This document shows, piece by piece, positions 12,053 through 22,822 of a stretch of DNA of 64,000 nucleotides. Each line of letters starts with the position of its first letter. Within the stretch, counting starts at the first letter, position 1. A program made the translations under genes and the position numbers. The notes under the pieces were generated by a model. That model did not search any database. It was not told the DNA's origin and saw nothing but the letters and a program-made list of their open reading frames with translations. This stretch comes from Hofstenia miamia (Eukaryota > Xenacoelomorpha > Acoela): assembly GCA_004352715.1 (NCBI GenBank), contig SCFE01000099.1, positions 1,543,762-1,607,761 of the forward strand, written 5' to 3'.

Positions 12053-13430
12053 TCAATATTTCTTATAAAGCGAATTCTTAGAATTGCATATGTTACAATT
12101 ACAAAATAAAAAATGAGTACAAATATTATTAGATGCATATAAATCAATAAATTGTTGTTTAAATAAACCTTCTAATTGCCTTTTAAGTATTGAGATCTAT
12201 CAAAGAGATCAATATTTGTATTTAAATGGACGTAATTCGCTAATTCAGTAAAACCGCTAAAGAAGAAATTATCTGTTTTACTCTTCTTGTTAATTTTGCA
12301 CTTGAAAAGCATTTGATTAGAGCGCCGTACTCCTTGTTTCGGAATATATAGGTAGACGTAGTCAAAGATATTAAAATCAATGTTATTATTAAGCATACTA
12401 TTAAATTGAGTAAGATCAATGAGTTGAAATTGCATTGAATAAATTCAGTTCAATTAATTTCTTCCTATAGTCCGTAATATTCAAAATCCATTTCGAACAG
12501 CATTTTTGAAAATTTTCAATGCTAAAAATATCGCATCTGCTGGAATACCAAACAACAGATCCATAAATCAGGATTGATCTTGTTGCAGTTATGTATATAC
12601 TTCTTTTGTCACAAACAATGGTATTATAAGGTAATATGCTTTGAATGCTTAAAAATGTTTGATTGCATTTTTTCAATTTGAAATAAATATGGGTGGACCA
12701 ATTAAGATTGTGGGTAATAATAATACCCAAGTCTTTAACTGAGTTTAATTCACTAACTGTAGTATTGGAGTTTAGTTGAAGCATATGATTAAAGTTATTA
12801 GAGACTGCTAGCAACTGAAATTTCTCTCCATTGAATTTCGCATTATTTTCTAAACACNTTTTGCACTTGAAAAGCATTTGATTAGAGCGCCGTACTCCTT
12901 GTTTCGGAATATATAGGTAGACGTAGTCAAAGATATTAAAATCAATGTTATTATTAAGCATACTATTAAATTGAGTAAGATCAATGAGTTGAAATTGCAT
13001 TGAAAGTGGCAATAAATTCAGTTCAATTAATCTCTTCCTATAGTCCGTAATATTCAAAATCCATTTCGAACAGCATTTTTGAAAATTTTCAATGCTAAAA
13101 ATATCGCATCTGCTGGAATACCAAACAACAGATCCATAAATCCGAATTGATCTTATTGCAGTTATGTATATACTTCTTTTGTCATAAACAATGGTATTAT
13201 AAGGTAATATGAATTGAATGCTTAAAAATGTTTGATTGCATTTTTTCAATTTGAAATAAATATGGGTGGACCAATTAAGATTGTGGGTAATAATAATACC
13301 CAAGTCTTTAACTGAGTTTAATTCACTAACTGTAGTATTGGAGTTTAGTTGAAGCATATGATTAAAGTTATTAGAGACTGCTAGCAACTGAAATTTCTCT
13401 CCATTGAATTTCGCATTATTTTCTAAACAC
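12053..13430 (-). pseudogene. Non-LTR retrotransposon reverse transcriptase, C-terminal part
   Basis: The minus strand encodes the post-catalytic part of a CR1/jockey-like LINE ORF2. Blocks include 'SVKDLGIIITHNLNWSTHI' (the KDLGV...L.W..HI motif after the RT palm), 'IYGSVVWYSSRCDIFSIENF' (the Y-x-x-x-VW...IE block) and 'ITDYRKRLIELNLLPL'. It ends with a cysteine cluster of form C-x-C-x2-C near 12110-12085 and a stop at 12053. The palm with the catalytic YADD motif is missing, so the copy is 5'-truncated. The stretch 12294-12857 is repeated at 12859-13430 across a lone n. The first copy lacks 8 bp near 12436 that the second has, which breaks its frame. Confidence 0.8.
12859..13430. repeat. 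Second copy of 12294-12857, joined by a single n at 12858
   Basis: The two stretches are about 98 per cent identical and in the same orientation. The first is 564 bp and the second 572 bp; an 8-bp indel near 12436 accounts for the difference, and there are a few substitutions. Because the repeat unit begins exactly at the n, the likeliest cause is two overlapping contigs, perhaps from two haplotypes, placed end to end without merging. Confidence 0.8.
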
Positions 13431-15655
13431 AATTGCTTAGTCTTAAATAATCTTCATTTATATAATTAATGTCATTACTAAGTAATTTCAAATTAAGAAT
13501 GGAGTTGTAGCAAAACAGTAATTTGGCATATCGTTTATAAAAATTGGCAGAGGCAAAAATTGCCAAGAGCAGTTCCTAAAATTTACTAATGTGAAATTGT
13601 TTGCAAGTTTTACACTCATAATGGTAGTGTGATTTATTTTCATTAATAGAACAGATGAATAATGTACATCTTAATTTACTTCAAATCAATATTTACAGTG
13701 AATTTTAAATACTATTTGGAACTCTATTTGTCCAAATAAAAATTGCAAGCATTATAAGATTAAACTCATTTTGTAATATATATAGCCAAATCTCACGATT
13801 ATGCCAGCCGTAAGGACCGAGTGAAAGTGGCATAGTAGTGAGAGTGACATAGTAACGAGTAACGAGAGTGTTCAACAACAGGTTTATTATCATCATAATG
13901 AAGGAAAAGTGGAATAATCGTGAGAGTGACATAGTAGCTGTATATATATATACAGTTATTTGAAAAAAGTAATGTTTAAAAATTGCAATTTCTTCTTAAA
14001 TTGAAAGTTGAATTTAAATTGAGCATTTTTGTATGATTGTATTTATTGGTTATATTAAAGAAATTCTTCTATTTTCCACGAAAAAATTATGACCAATATG
14101 AATGCTAAGCTTGCTAGCATTTCCTCAACCCTTTATTGGGTGACGTTGGTTAAAACAGCAGTCTTTAAACATTTATCAATATACAAGTTTGCTATTGTTA
14201 CATTTAAAACATTGCTCTGATGCCAAAATTCTACATTTGCTATCAGTGGGCCATCAGAGGACAAACAATTAGCCAACAGTGGACCACCAGTGAGCCACTA
14301 GTGCACAGGTGGCCAAATACCATCCATTGGGCCACGGGTTTTGACTATGGTGGCCCACAAGTGGTTAGCTACGTGGGTATGAGCAAGCTCTGTGATAATT
14401 GCTGAAGCACTCCTGCTGTCAATGTAGCAATTGTGAGAACATTAAAAGAAATGCTTTTAAAATAATTTCAGCAATATTCGTAACTTGGTGGGTAAGAGTT
14501 ATATGCAAAATCAATTGAAATTTTGCCATGTATATTGGTATCTAGTTTGTTCAAGAAATGGGGATAAAATAGCAAAAAACACTACCACTACACCATCATT
14601 GTGAAACTTCCAAGATTTTTCTTTTTTTGGCATCCTCCTATTTCTATTCAACTTATTTGTGACCTGGTTTTATTTATTGCTGGGTTTGATGCTCTTGTGT
14701 GTATCCCAATGCATTTATCACTAATTGCTTTTACCCAAGCTGAATACATTTAGTTTTAATGCACTTTCTGATGCTCTTAAAAACCATGTGTTTTTATCTG
14801 GTCACATTGGGTCATTCTTATTCTACTTAACTATTCCCAATTATTATGAGCCACATATTTACTGCTTAGATTTGTTCTTTTAGTTCAATGCTGACTTCAA
14901 CTTGAAATTCCACACAATTATTAATTAATCTTGTCTTAATCTCCTCATGATCTGTTTCTATCATTGCTAACTAAGTTTTGAAATTGTCAGGACTGCTTGT
15001 CTGAAATCCGTCCTTTTCAGTACATTTTCCTCTACACAGAATAATTTGCAAAACTGTGTAAGCTATGCTAAATCCCAGAATGACGATTGGCTTGTACAAT
15101 TGGGCCCTTTCGGTGATTGTTGTCAAGCTCAAAATCCATATATAATAAAAGCATTGAAATCCTTATTTAATACTTTAAGAAAAAATGATAATTATTACGT
15201 AATTTACTTTAATTCCATCAATTCTCTAATTTCTACTCTATATTAATTTTTGATCATTTTTATTTCAAGATATATTTTTTGCAATAACTCAACAAATCTT
15301 TATTCACAAACATCAATCAATTTTCCAACACTTTCTCTCAAATTCATGAGCCATCTCTGTGTATATTTCATAAATTTGTAAATGGCAGTAATTCTGAAAA
15401 TTTTAGTACATATTCAATTCATTTATATAATATATCAAAAAGATTAAATGCAATGACACATTATGAAATAATCCTACATTATATTTCTATAAAAATCAAA
15501 CAAAATTTTATAAATTTTAAAAGCGAAATTCAACATATTTTTGCTGATTTATTTCAGAAAAGTAAGTAGAAAGCTTTGAAGTTTGTTAATTTTAATATAA
15601 CTTCTCAATCCAAAGTATATTATTACATATTAAAATACTGATATTTAGATTTATA
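13431..15655. other. Intergenic DNA with short inverted and reiterated motifs
   Basis: No gene recognised. At 13792-13802 and 13914-13924 there is a perfect 11-bp inverted repeat (CTCACGATTAT / ATAATCGTGAG). GAGAGTGACATAGTA occurs twice, near 13840 and 13923. At about 14230-14390 the words TGGGCCA, TGGACCACCAG and TGGCCCAC recur in both orientations in a patch richer in G and C. Both patches could be remnants of small non-autonomous elements, which I cannot confirm. Confidence 0.5.
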
Positions 15656-16586
15656 ATGAACATTACTCTTAATATAACATATGGCAATTCTGGAAGTTAT
15701 TATGCGGATTATTTCATACTTTTCCAAGTCTTTGTAATTGGCTTAATTGGGATTCCCAACAATACCATTCTTTTAATTATTTGAAATTACAATCCATTTG
15801 TGAAGAAAAAATCTACAAGAATTTATGTTAATCAACTACCGTTTGCAGATCTCCTCAATTGTTGTGTGTTTGTCATTATTAACTTACCATTTATTATCTT
15901 TCCTGAAGAATATTTACTTAATATGTTCATATATGTGTGCTCACTTTGGAATTCCCTAATCACGTTTACATTTTATCATTCCACATATATGATTATTCTC
16001 TATTTTTATGTCAAGAAAACTATATAATCCATTTTGGGGTTGGTTCTTTTACTTTCTTGTTTTAATGCATTCATCAATTCATGCTGTTTTGCAATTCGAT
16101 TACTATGCTTACCTTCCCATTACTGTGTTATGGAAAGGCCAACCCTACACGGGATTTAGATGCTATCCATCAAGAATACGATTACAAATACTGGATCTTA
16201 CATTTGGGTATTCTTTCCCTCTTTTATTCATCACTTTTGGAAACATAATTATTTCAACTTGCCTCATCAAAAACGCGAAAATTTCCCGAAAGAAATTCAG
16301 TAAAAACAGGCTTAACGTTGATTTAAGGGTTACAAGTATGCTATTGACGTGTAGTATAATTTTAGTAGGGTTGTATTTGCCTTACTACATATTTGTTTTG
16401 CAACATTTAATGCATCACTCGGATGATAAAATAATTCAATTTCAAGAACAGTATTATTATTTTCTCTGGAATATCTTACAAGAATTGCGAAATTTAAACT
16501 CCTCTGTAAACTTCTTTATTTATTTTTCTTCCAATAAGAATTTTAGAAATACTTTGTTAAGATGCATTAAAATTGAAGTAAGGTAA
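15656..16586 (+). pseudogene. Class A GPCR pseudogene (paralogue of the minus-strand receptors)
   Basis: A rhodopsin-like receptor gene in one exon, clearly related along its whole length to the intact receptor at 26168-27124. Shared blocks include 'GLIGIPNN' in TM1, 'FADLLNC' in TM2, 'FPEEYLLN' before TM3, 'LMHHSDDK' after TM6 and 'NSSVNFFIY' in TM7. It is broken in three ways. There is an in-frame TGA at 15782-15784 at the end of TM1. About 36 nt are lost near 16000, removing the end of TM3 with the D-R-V motif needed for G-protein coupling. A 1-nt frameshift follows just after that. TM4 to the C-terminus remains open in the shifted frame (16008-16586). The missing coupling motif and early stop make a functional receptor unlikely. 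Confidence 0.85.
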
Positions 16587-16886
16587 ATGTTTACATAAAC
16601 CTTAAACAGCAGGATGTTTTTTTTAATAAAAAACCGCTTTTCCTCATTTAAAAAATTTTTTTTCAAGCCTATTAATAAATTAAAAAATAGTTTTTCAGCT
16701 TACTTCTCAAATAGAAACGCTTGATTTTTTGTACAATGTAGATCAAATCTATAAAATATTCAATTATTTCTAGGTTTTTATCTGTACATCAAATATATCT
16801 TCTAGAGGCCTCGTACACTAATAGTCTGGCCCTGCAATTGCCAAAGGCTTCTGCGACTGAAGGTTTCTCGCAATTGCACTTCTCTN

Positions 16887-17923
16887 ATCTCCTCAATTGT
16901 TGTGTGTTTGTCATTATTAACTTACCATTTATTATCTTTCCTGAAGAATATTTACTTAATATGTTCATATATGTGTGCTCACTTTGGAATTCCCTAATCA
17001 CGTTTACATTTTATCATTCCACATATATGATTATTCTCTATTTTTATGTCAAGAAAACTATATAATCCATTTTGGGGTTGGTTCTTTTACTTTCTTGTTT
17101 TAATGCATTCATCAATTCATGCTGTTTTGCAATTCGATTACTATGCTTACCTTCCCATTACTGTGTTATGGAAAGGCCAACCCTACACGGGATTTAGATG
17201 CTATCCATCAAGAATACGATTACAAATACTGGATCTTACATTTGGGTATTCTTTCCCTCTTTTATTCATCACTTTTGGAAACATAATTATTTCAACTTGC
17301 CTCATCAAAAACGCGAAAATTTCCCGAAAGAAATTCAGTAAAAACAGGCTTAACGTTGATTTAAGGGTTACAAGTATGCTATTGACGTGTAGTATAATTT
17401 TAGTAGGGTTGTATTTGCCTTACTACATATTTGTTTTGCAACATTTAATGCATCACTCGGATGATAAAATAATTCAATTTCAAGAACAGTATTATTATTT
17501 TCTCTGGAATATCTTACAAGAATTGCGAAATTTAAACTCCTCTGTAAACTTCTTTATTTATTTTTCTTCCAATAAGAATTTTAGAAATACTTTGTTAAGA
17601 TGCATTAAAATCTAAGTAAGGTAAATGTTTACATAAACCTTAAACAGCAGGATGTTTTTTTTAATAAAAAACCGCTTTTCCTCATTTAAAAAATTTTTTT
17701 TCAAGCCTATTAATAAATTAAAAAATAGTTTTTCAGCTTACTTCTCAAATAGAAACGCTTGATTTTTTGTACAATGTAGATCAAATCTATAAAATATTCA
17801 ATTATTTCTAGGTTTTTATCTGTACATCAAATATATCTTCTAGAGGCCTCGTACACTAATAGTCTGGCCCTGCAATTGCCAAAGGCTTCTGCGACTGAAG
17901 GTTTCTCGCAATTGCACTTCTCT
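16887..17923 (+). repeat. Second copy of 15849-16885 (GPCR pseudogene), joined by a single n at 16886
   Basis: Both copies are 1037 bp. The only difference I found is a two-base change at the end of the reading frame, which makes the second copy stop four codons earlier (17613-17615). The copy starts exactly after the lone n and, beyond the shared part, continues into unique sequence at 17924. This is best read as an unmerged contig overlap, not a biological tandem duplication. The receptor pseudogene within it ends at 17615. Confidence 0.85.
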
Positions 17924-18960
17924 ATGGAACAGTGCTACTTACTCTTAGCTTTTTGATTTATTATTTGCAAAGACTAAGAAATTTTTTGAAGAACCATAAA
18001 AAATTTAAAAAATTCCTTGGCAGTTTAGATTTAATTGATATTATCTATCGAATTTTGCTGAAATTTGTAAATTTAACATTTTTTGTATTAATCTAAACTT
18101 CTTAGTACTGTCTTTTCGTTTATCGACAAAAAAATTACTTGGTATTTATATATATTTATTAATTGTCGTTTGAGCATAATGCAAGCAAAAACATTTAAAA
18201 TACACAAAAAATATATGTAATGTGTAACTGCAAACTAAGCTATATTTCAATTAAATATAAATCTATGAGAACACCACCTCAAATATAAGAGTCAAATAGC
18301 CACAAATATAAATTTCCGAATACAAAATCTCATTTGGTCAAGTTTTTAATGAATTTACTAAGAACTTTTACGTCATAAAGTTCTTGAATGTTTCTAGAAA
18401 TTTGCAGCCAAATATATTTTTGTTCAAGTTCTTCCATAAATTGCAAGCAGTCAGTGATTCGAATTGATATTCTCTTTTTAATTTCTTCTAGAAATGATTT
18501 CTTAATAATTTGTCCAATATCAATTGCCACCACTCTGCATTCTATAAATTATTAGAGAAATTTCGATATTTATGTAAAAACATATATATATATNNNNNNN
18601 NNNNNNNNNNNNNNNNNNNNNNNNNNNNNNNNNNNNNNNNNNNNNNNNNNNNNNNNNNNNNNNNNNNNNNNNNNNNNNNNNNNNNNNNNNNNNNNNNNNN
18701 NNNNNNNNNNNNNNNNNNNNNNNNNNNNNNNNNNNNNNNNNNNNNNNNNNNNNNNNNNNNNNNNNNNATATATATATATTAAATACTTAAAATTTTGCCG
18801 AAGTATTTAATGACAATTGTAAAGTTTATAAATTATACAAAACCTAAAATTTATTCTACAGACAAATTTGCATTTTCCACCTTTGCTTGCCAGATTTTCA
18901 TTAACTCGACAAGTGAATGACACTATTAGAAAAGAAATATAATTTCTAAATAATTGATAA
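17924..18960. other. AT-rich intergenic DNA with a (TA)n tract and 174-N gap
   Basis: No gene recognised. The N run at 18594-18767 is bordered on both sides by (TA)n, so it is an unresolved microsatellite. Confidence 0.6.
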
Positions 18961-19620
18961 CATTCTTCAAATACTCTGTCAATGAGTTCTTTTCAGTTTG
19001 TGTAAAGAGGCTTTTAAAGACTTTTCCAATGACATTGAAATCTGGAAATCTGGTGAATTATCAAGCCCGTCCCTCTAAATATGAATAGAATTTTGGTTTA
19101 TGAAGTCAATAATTGCTCTTGCAGTGTGTACAGTTGCACCATCTTGTAAGTTGTTTAACTCCTGACATGGAAATTGCCGCCTATTTTTCTGTGCTTCTAA
19201 GTAGGCAGACTGTTTACGGTCTTACCATTTGGAACAATTTGCAGTGCACTTTTTCCATATCTGGATAGCCCGCAAGCTACCATTACCCTAAGTGAAATAT
19301 TAGGACCTTTGACTACAAGCATTCTTGTTGTATCAAAACATCTCAACCTAACATCATAGCGATTGGCTTAGGGTGAAGTTCCAATAACAATTCATCAGTG
19401 ATCATAATATTTGCCCTCGAATGCTTTGATGATGGCTCTTCATTAGTGAAGCCTTCACTGACCATTTTCCTTGAAAACTGCAACTGGTTGCAGACAGTTG
19501 TAGAAACACACAAGAGTAAAATAATGTGGTCAATAAGTGTCTGACCTCTGTCAAAAATTGTGTGTACTTTGCAATATGCATAATTTAATTTTGCCAAACG
19601 AGTTATCATATTTTACGTGA
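18961..19620 (-). pseudogene. Tc1/mariner transposase remnant
   Basis: The minus strand carries the DDE half of a mariner-superfamily transposase in several frames. At 19609-19343 'MITDELLLELHPKP' includes a likely first catalytic Asp. Near 19160-19100 'LQDGATVHTARAIIDF' is the block around the second Asp (usually Q-D-G/N-A-x-x-H). Near 19070-19000 'DNSPDF' followed by 'NVIGKVFKSLF' corresponds to the SPDLNPIE motif, but the final Glu is replaced and a short internal duplication breaks the frame. No terminal inverted repeats were found, so the element limits are unknown. It is inactive. Confidence 0.75.
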
Positions 19621-21550
19621 AATAATTCTAATGATGTAAATTTACATAATAGGAACAAAAGACACTTTCTTATTAAACTGATTCAAAGCAAAGCAATATG
19701 CGGAAAGAATAAAACAGAAAATGTTGGAATGCTTCCATTAAGGGTTGATACCCCTTCCCCCTAACTACTTATAAAATAGTCCTAAAATTTAATAAACTAC
19801 GCATAAACTGAATTTTATTTAATACTATTGTCTCTTATAGTATAATGATATATTTGAGTAAATGGCTCTATCAGACTTTTAAAAGTAATACAAATTCCAA
19901 GCCACACAAAAATATCAGGAAGAGAAATGCGGTCACATAGTTATCTAATTGCAATTTCTTGAGCTATAAATAGAGTTTCGGGCATATCTTTAAACCCTAT
20001 GCCATGAAACAAATATCTATCTCATTGATGCTCTTCTTAGAAAGATTATATATATATATATATATATATATAGAATTAATAAGCAATTAAAGAAGTAACT
20101 ACATTGATTTTATAATTAACACCACTAACCACCTCAAAGGAACAATAAATAAAAATTCCTCTTCTAAATTTTATCTGGATTTTTATATATATTATTCAAT
20201 TCAGTGCTGATTGCTTATATGCGGTACTTAAGAATCCGTATATGCATACGTGAAATTCCCGCAACATATAAGAAACGCCTATCGCGGATAACACATTCAT
20301 GTAAATGAAGAAAAAATAGTGACCAAGTTAACAAAGAATACATACAGCCGCATCATTGTTTCCAACACTTTAGGGGATACGTAAATCATTGAAAATTTGA
20401 AAAGGTTCGGCGAAGTTTCTTAATTTTTTTTAAAAAAAATTGCAAGAACTTTCCAAGAGATCCCAAGAAACTTAAGAGACATTTGTAAGGCTTCGCAAAG
20501 ATCTAAATGCATTTGACATTAAATTTTCATTATACATTACAGTGCAAAAATCATACTACTAGGATAACAACTATTTTATAGAATGGAATTAGATAGTATA
20601 AAAGTGATGCTATCCTACAAAATTTCCCGGATTTATGTGTGGAAACGTCGTCATGAAGAAGATTTCAATTTTTTAATTTGCAAATTCCATCTACATATAA
20701 ATACATATAAAATCTGAAAAGATTTGAGTTTCACAAACCAAGTGCTATATTACAGGATCACAAATGACATTATTGGAATTTGCCTTCTATTTCTATTAAT
20801 ACTATATTTTTATAGTTTTATTTACAGTTTTACATTTCGCTGCTTACACATTTTCAACAGCAATATTTTGTGGGTAAATGTTTCTTTGATCAAATTGCAC
20901 ACATGTACAAATACATACTTTTGCACAGGTGTTAGTTAAAGGCTATTCCATAGATATATAGGTGTATACATTTATATAAACGTTATTTCTATGTACATAA
21001 AGCAAAGATCAGGGATAAATCAATTTATTGGCAAAATGTCCTCCATCAGCCATCATCACTCATATTCTTCGTCTTCATATATTCAATCTAAATACAATTA
21101 AATTTAGTATTGTTTAAGCAAACATCAGGAAGTGCATAAACCAGTTACTTCAATTATATGGACATTTTAATTCACATGTTTAAAAATGTGTAATAGAATT
21201 GGGTGTTTGTTAATTTTCAATTTCAATGCGCTAGAATATCCATATAACAATTGCGGCTAAATAGGAAAAGTTTTCAATTTTTAATCAGCACATTAGCAGT
21301 AATGTATTCAAAAAGCATACTTCTACCCAAAGTACTAATCATCCAACATAAAACTATTTTCTTAAAAAATTGATAAAAGTGCTAACACTAAACAATACAA
21401 ATAAATAATGAAATTTACCGCGATTTCAATTATTAATAATACAATTATTATTAATACAATACTTAATGACGTTTACCGCTCTTTCAATTAATAATTTACA
21501 ATAAAATTTGCAGAAATATTTTGTATTCAAATTGCCGCATTGTTGTCATG
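19621..21550. other. AT-rich intergenic DNA
   Basis: Contains an (AT)n run at about 20047-20073 and short unsupported ORFs. Nothing else recognised. Confidence 0.55.
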
Positions 21551-21557
21551 CTTGTAG

Positions 21558-21856
21558 CCAGGTTTGTCAACTAACAGTAATTTCTAATCTCGGCTCGGCT
21601 CGGCTCATCTCGTTTAAATTTTGAGTAAGTTCGACTCGGTTTGCCACAGAAAATCTTTCAATGAGACTCGTTTCAGCTCGGTATTTTTTTTTAAAATATT
21701 GTGTTATCAGAATTTTTTCAATTGCTCTTCCTATTATTTAATAAACATTTCTAAAATACGATTATAAGAAATAAATATTGAAACGGTTCGTTTTGGGCTC
21801 GTTGTATATCCAATACTCTGCTCAAGCTCGGCTCGGCTCATTGACAAGTCTGACAC
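21558..21856. mobile_element. Possible small hAT-like non-autonomous element with GGCTC repeats
   Basis: The left edge begins CAGGTTTGTCAA. The right edge read inward begins CAGACTTGTCAA, so 10 of 12 bases match. Just inside both edges are runs of GGCTCGGCTC (21595-21608 and about 21829-21839), and scattered GCTCG words lie between. Terminal repeats followed by GC-rich subterminal repeats are a hAT habit. No matching 8-bp target duplication was found (cttgtagc before, acacaaga after), so the call is tentative. Confidence 0.35.
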
Positions 21857-22344
21857 AAGAAACCTTGACACAAACATCTGCATAGTCTGTAATAGAAATA
21901 CAATTGCATTTACACTTGCATTTATACTGTGTTAAAAGAAGGTATTCTCAAGCTAGTCAGATCAAAGCAAATTCAGAAATTTCAATATTGATATATAATT
22001 CCGATGCTTAACTGTTAATCTCAGACAGAATAATAACAGTGTTAAATGCTATTGGGACATGACATACCCAAATCATACAATCTGCAAATAAAATGCAACT
22101 CTTTACTAAATTTATTATGTAATTGTTTACTTGAAGGAACATTACTTTTTTTTAACTATGGTTTCCTTAACTTAAAATGAATACAAGAATATAAAATGGG
22201 TAATCTTTTTGAATTGATTTGTGTGTTGTGTATTGTACACATTGTAACCTAATCTTGTTATTGCCATATTGGTATAGATTAGAATTAATCCTATCAAATA
22301 TATATTTATGTACCATTCGATAGTCAACAGTTTTTAGAAATTTC

Positions 22345-22822
22345 CTACCAAGGGCAAACTAGATATATATATATATGTATACAATATCTGAAATAATCAA
22401 AAATGCTGTTTCTCATGCTTCTATGGAAACTAGAAAATTTTACTTTTAAGAAGTTAATCCCTTTAGCACGAATTATCAATTTTTGCAATCTACGAGATTT
22501 TAGTGGTAGCATTAATGACACCAAAAGTTTCAATATTATGACAGAAAATTTGTTAGTAATAAAGGCCTTCACACAATCCAAAACATTACTACCTACTACT
22601 CTTCAAAATGCCTACTGCTGGATTTATACCATCGTATGTTTGTGTAGGCCGAAAATCACTGAAACAATCACTGATTCTTTATCATCTGTCGCCTAATACC
22701 ACTGGTTCGTTATCATCAATTTCATATCAATCACTATCAAGTGAATATTCGTTCTTTGAACCACTCTCATTACTTTCCTTATGGTACGATGTATCACTGT
22801 CACTAATTGTTTCATCTGAAGA
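22345..22822 (-). other. Acidic reading-frame remnant, function unknown
   Basis: On the minus strand a frame starting near 22820 encodes an acidic, serine-rich N-terminus (MSSDETISDSDTSYHKES...), interrupted by stops. Further down, a 78-codon frame (22581-22345) is open. Asp/Ser-rich N-termini like this are common in piggyBac and other DNA-transposon proteins, but I see no diagnostic domain. It could also be a random frame or a dead host gene. Confidence 0.2.

Noticed and set aside
12294-17923. True tandem duplication of the LINE 3' end and of the GPCR pseudogene
   Set aside because: Units start exactly at a lone n and, for the pseudogene, have identical length and near-identical sequence; unmerged contigs explain this more simply.
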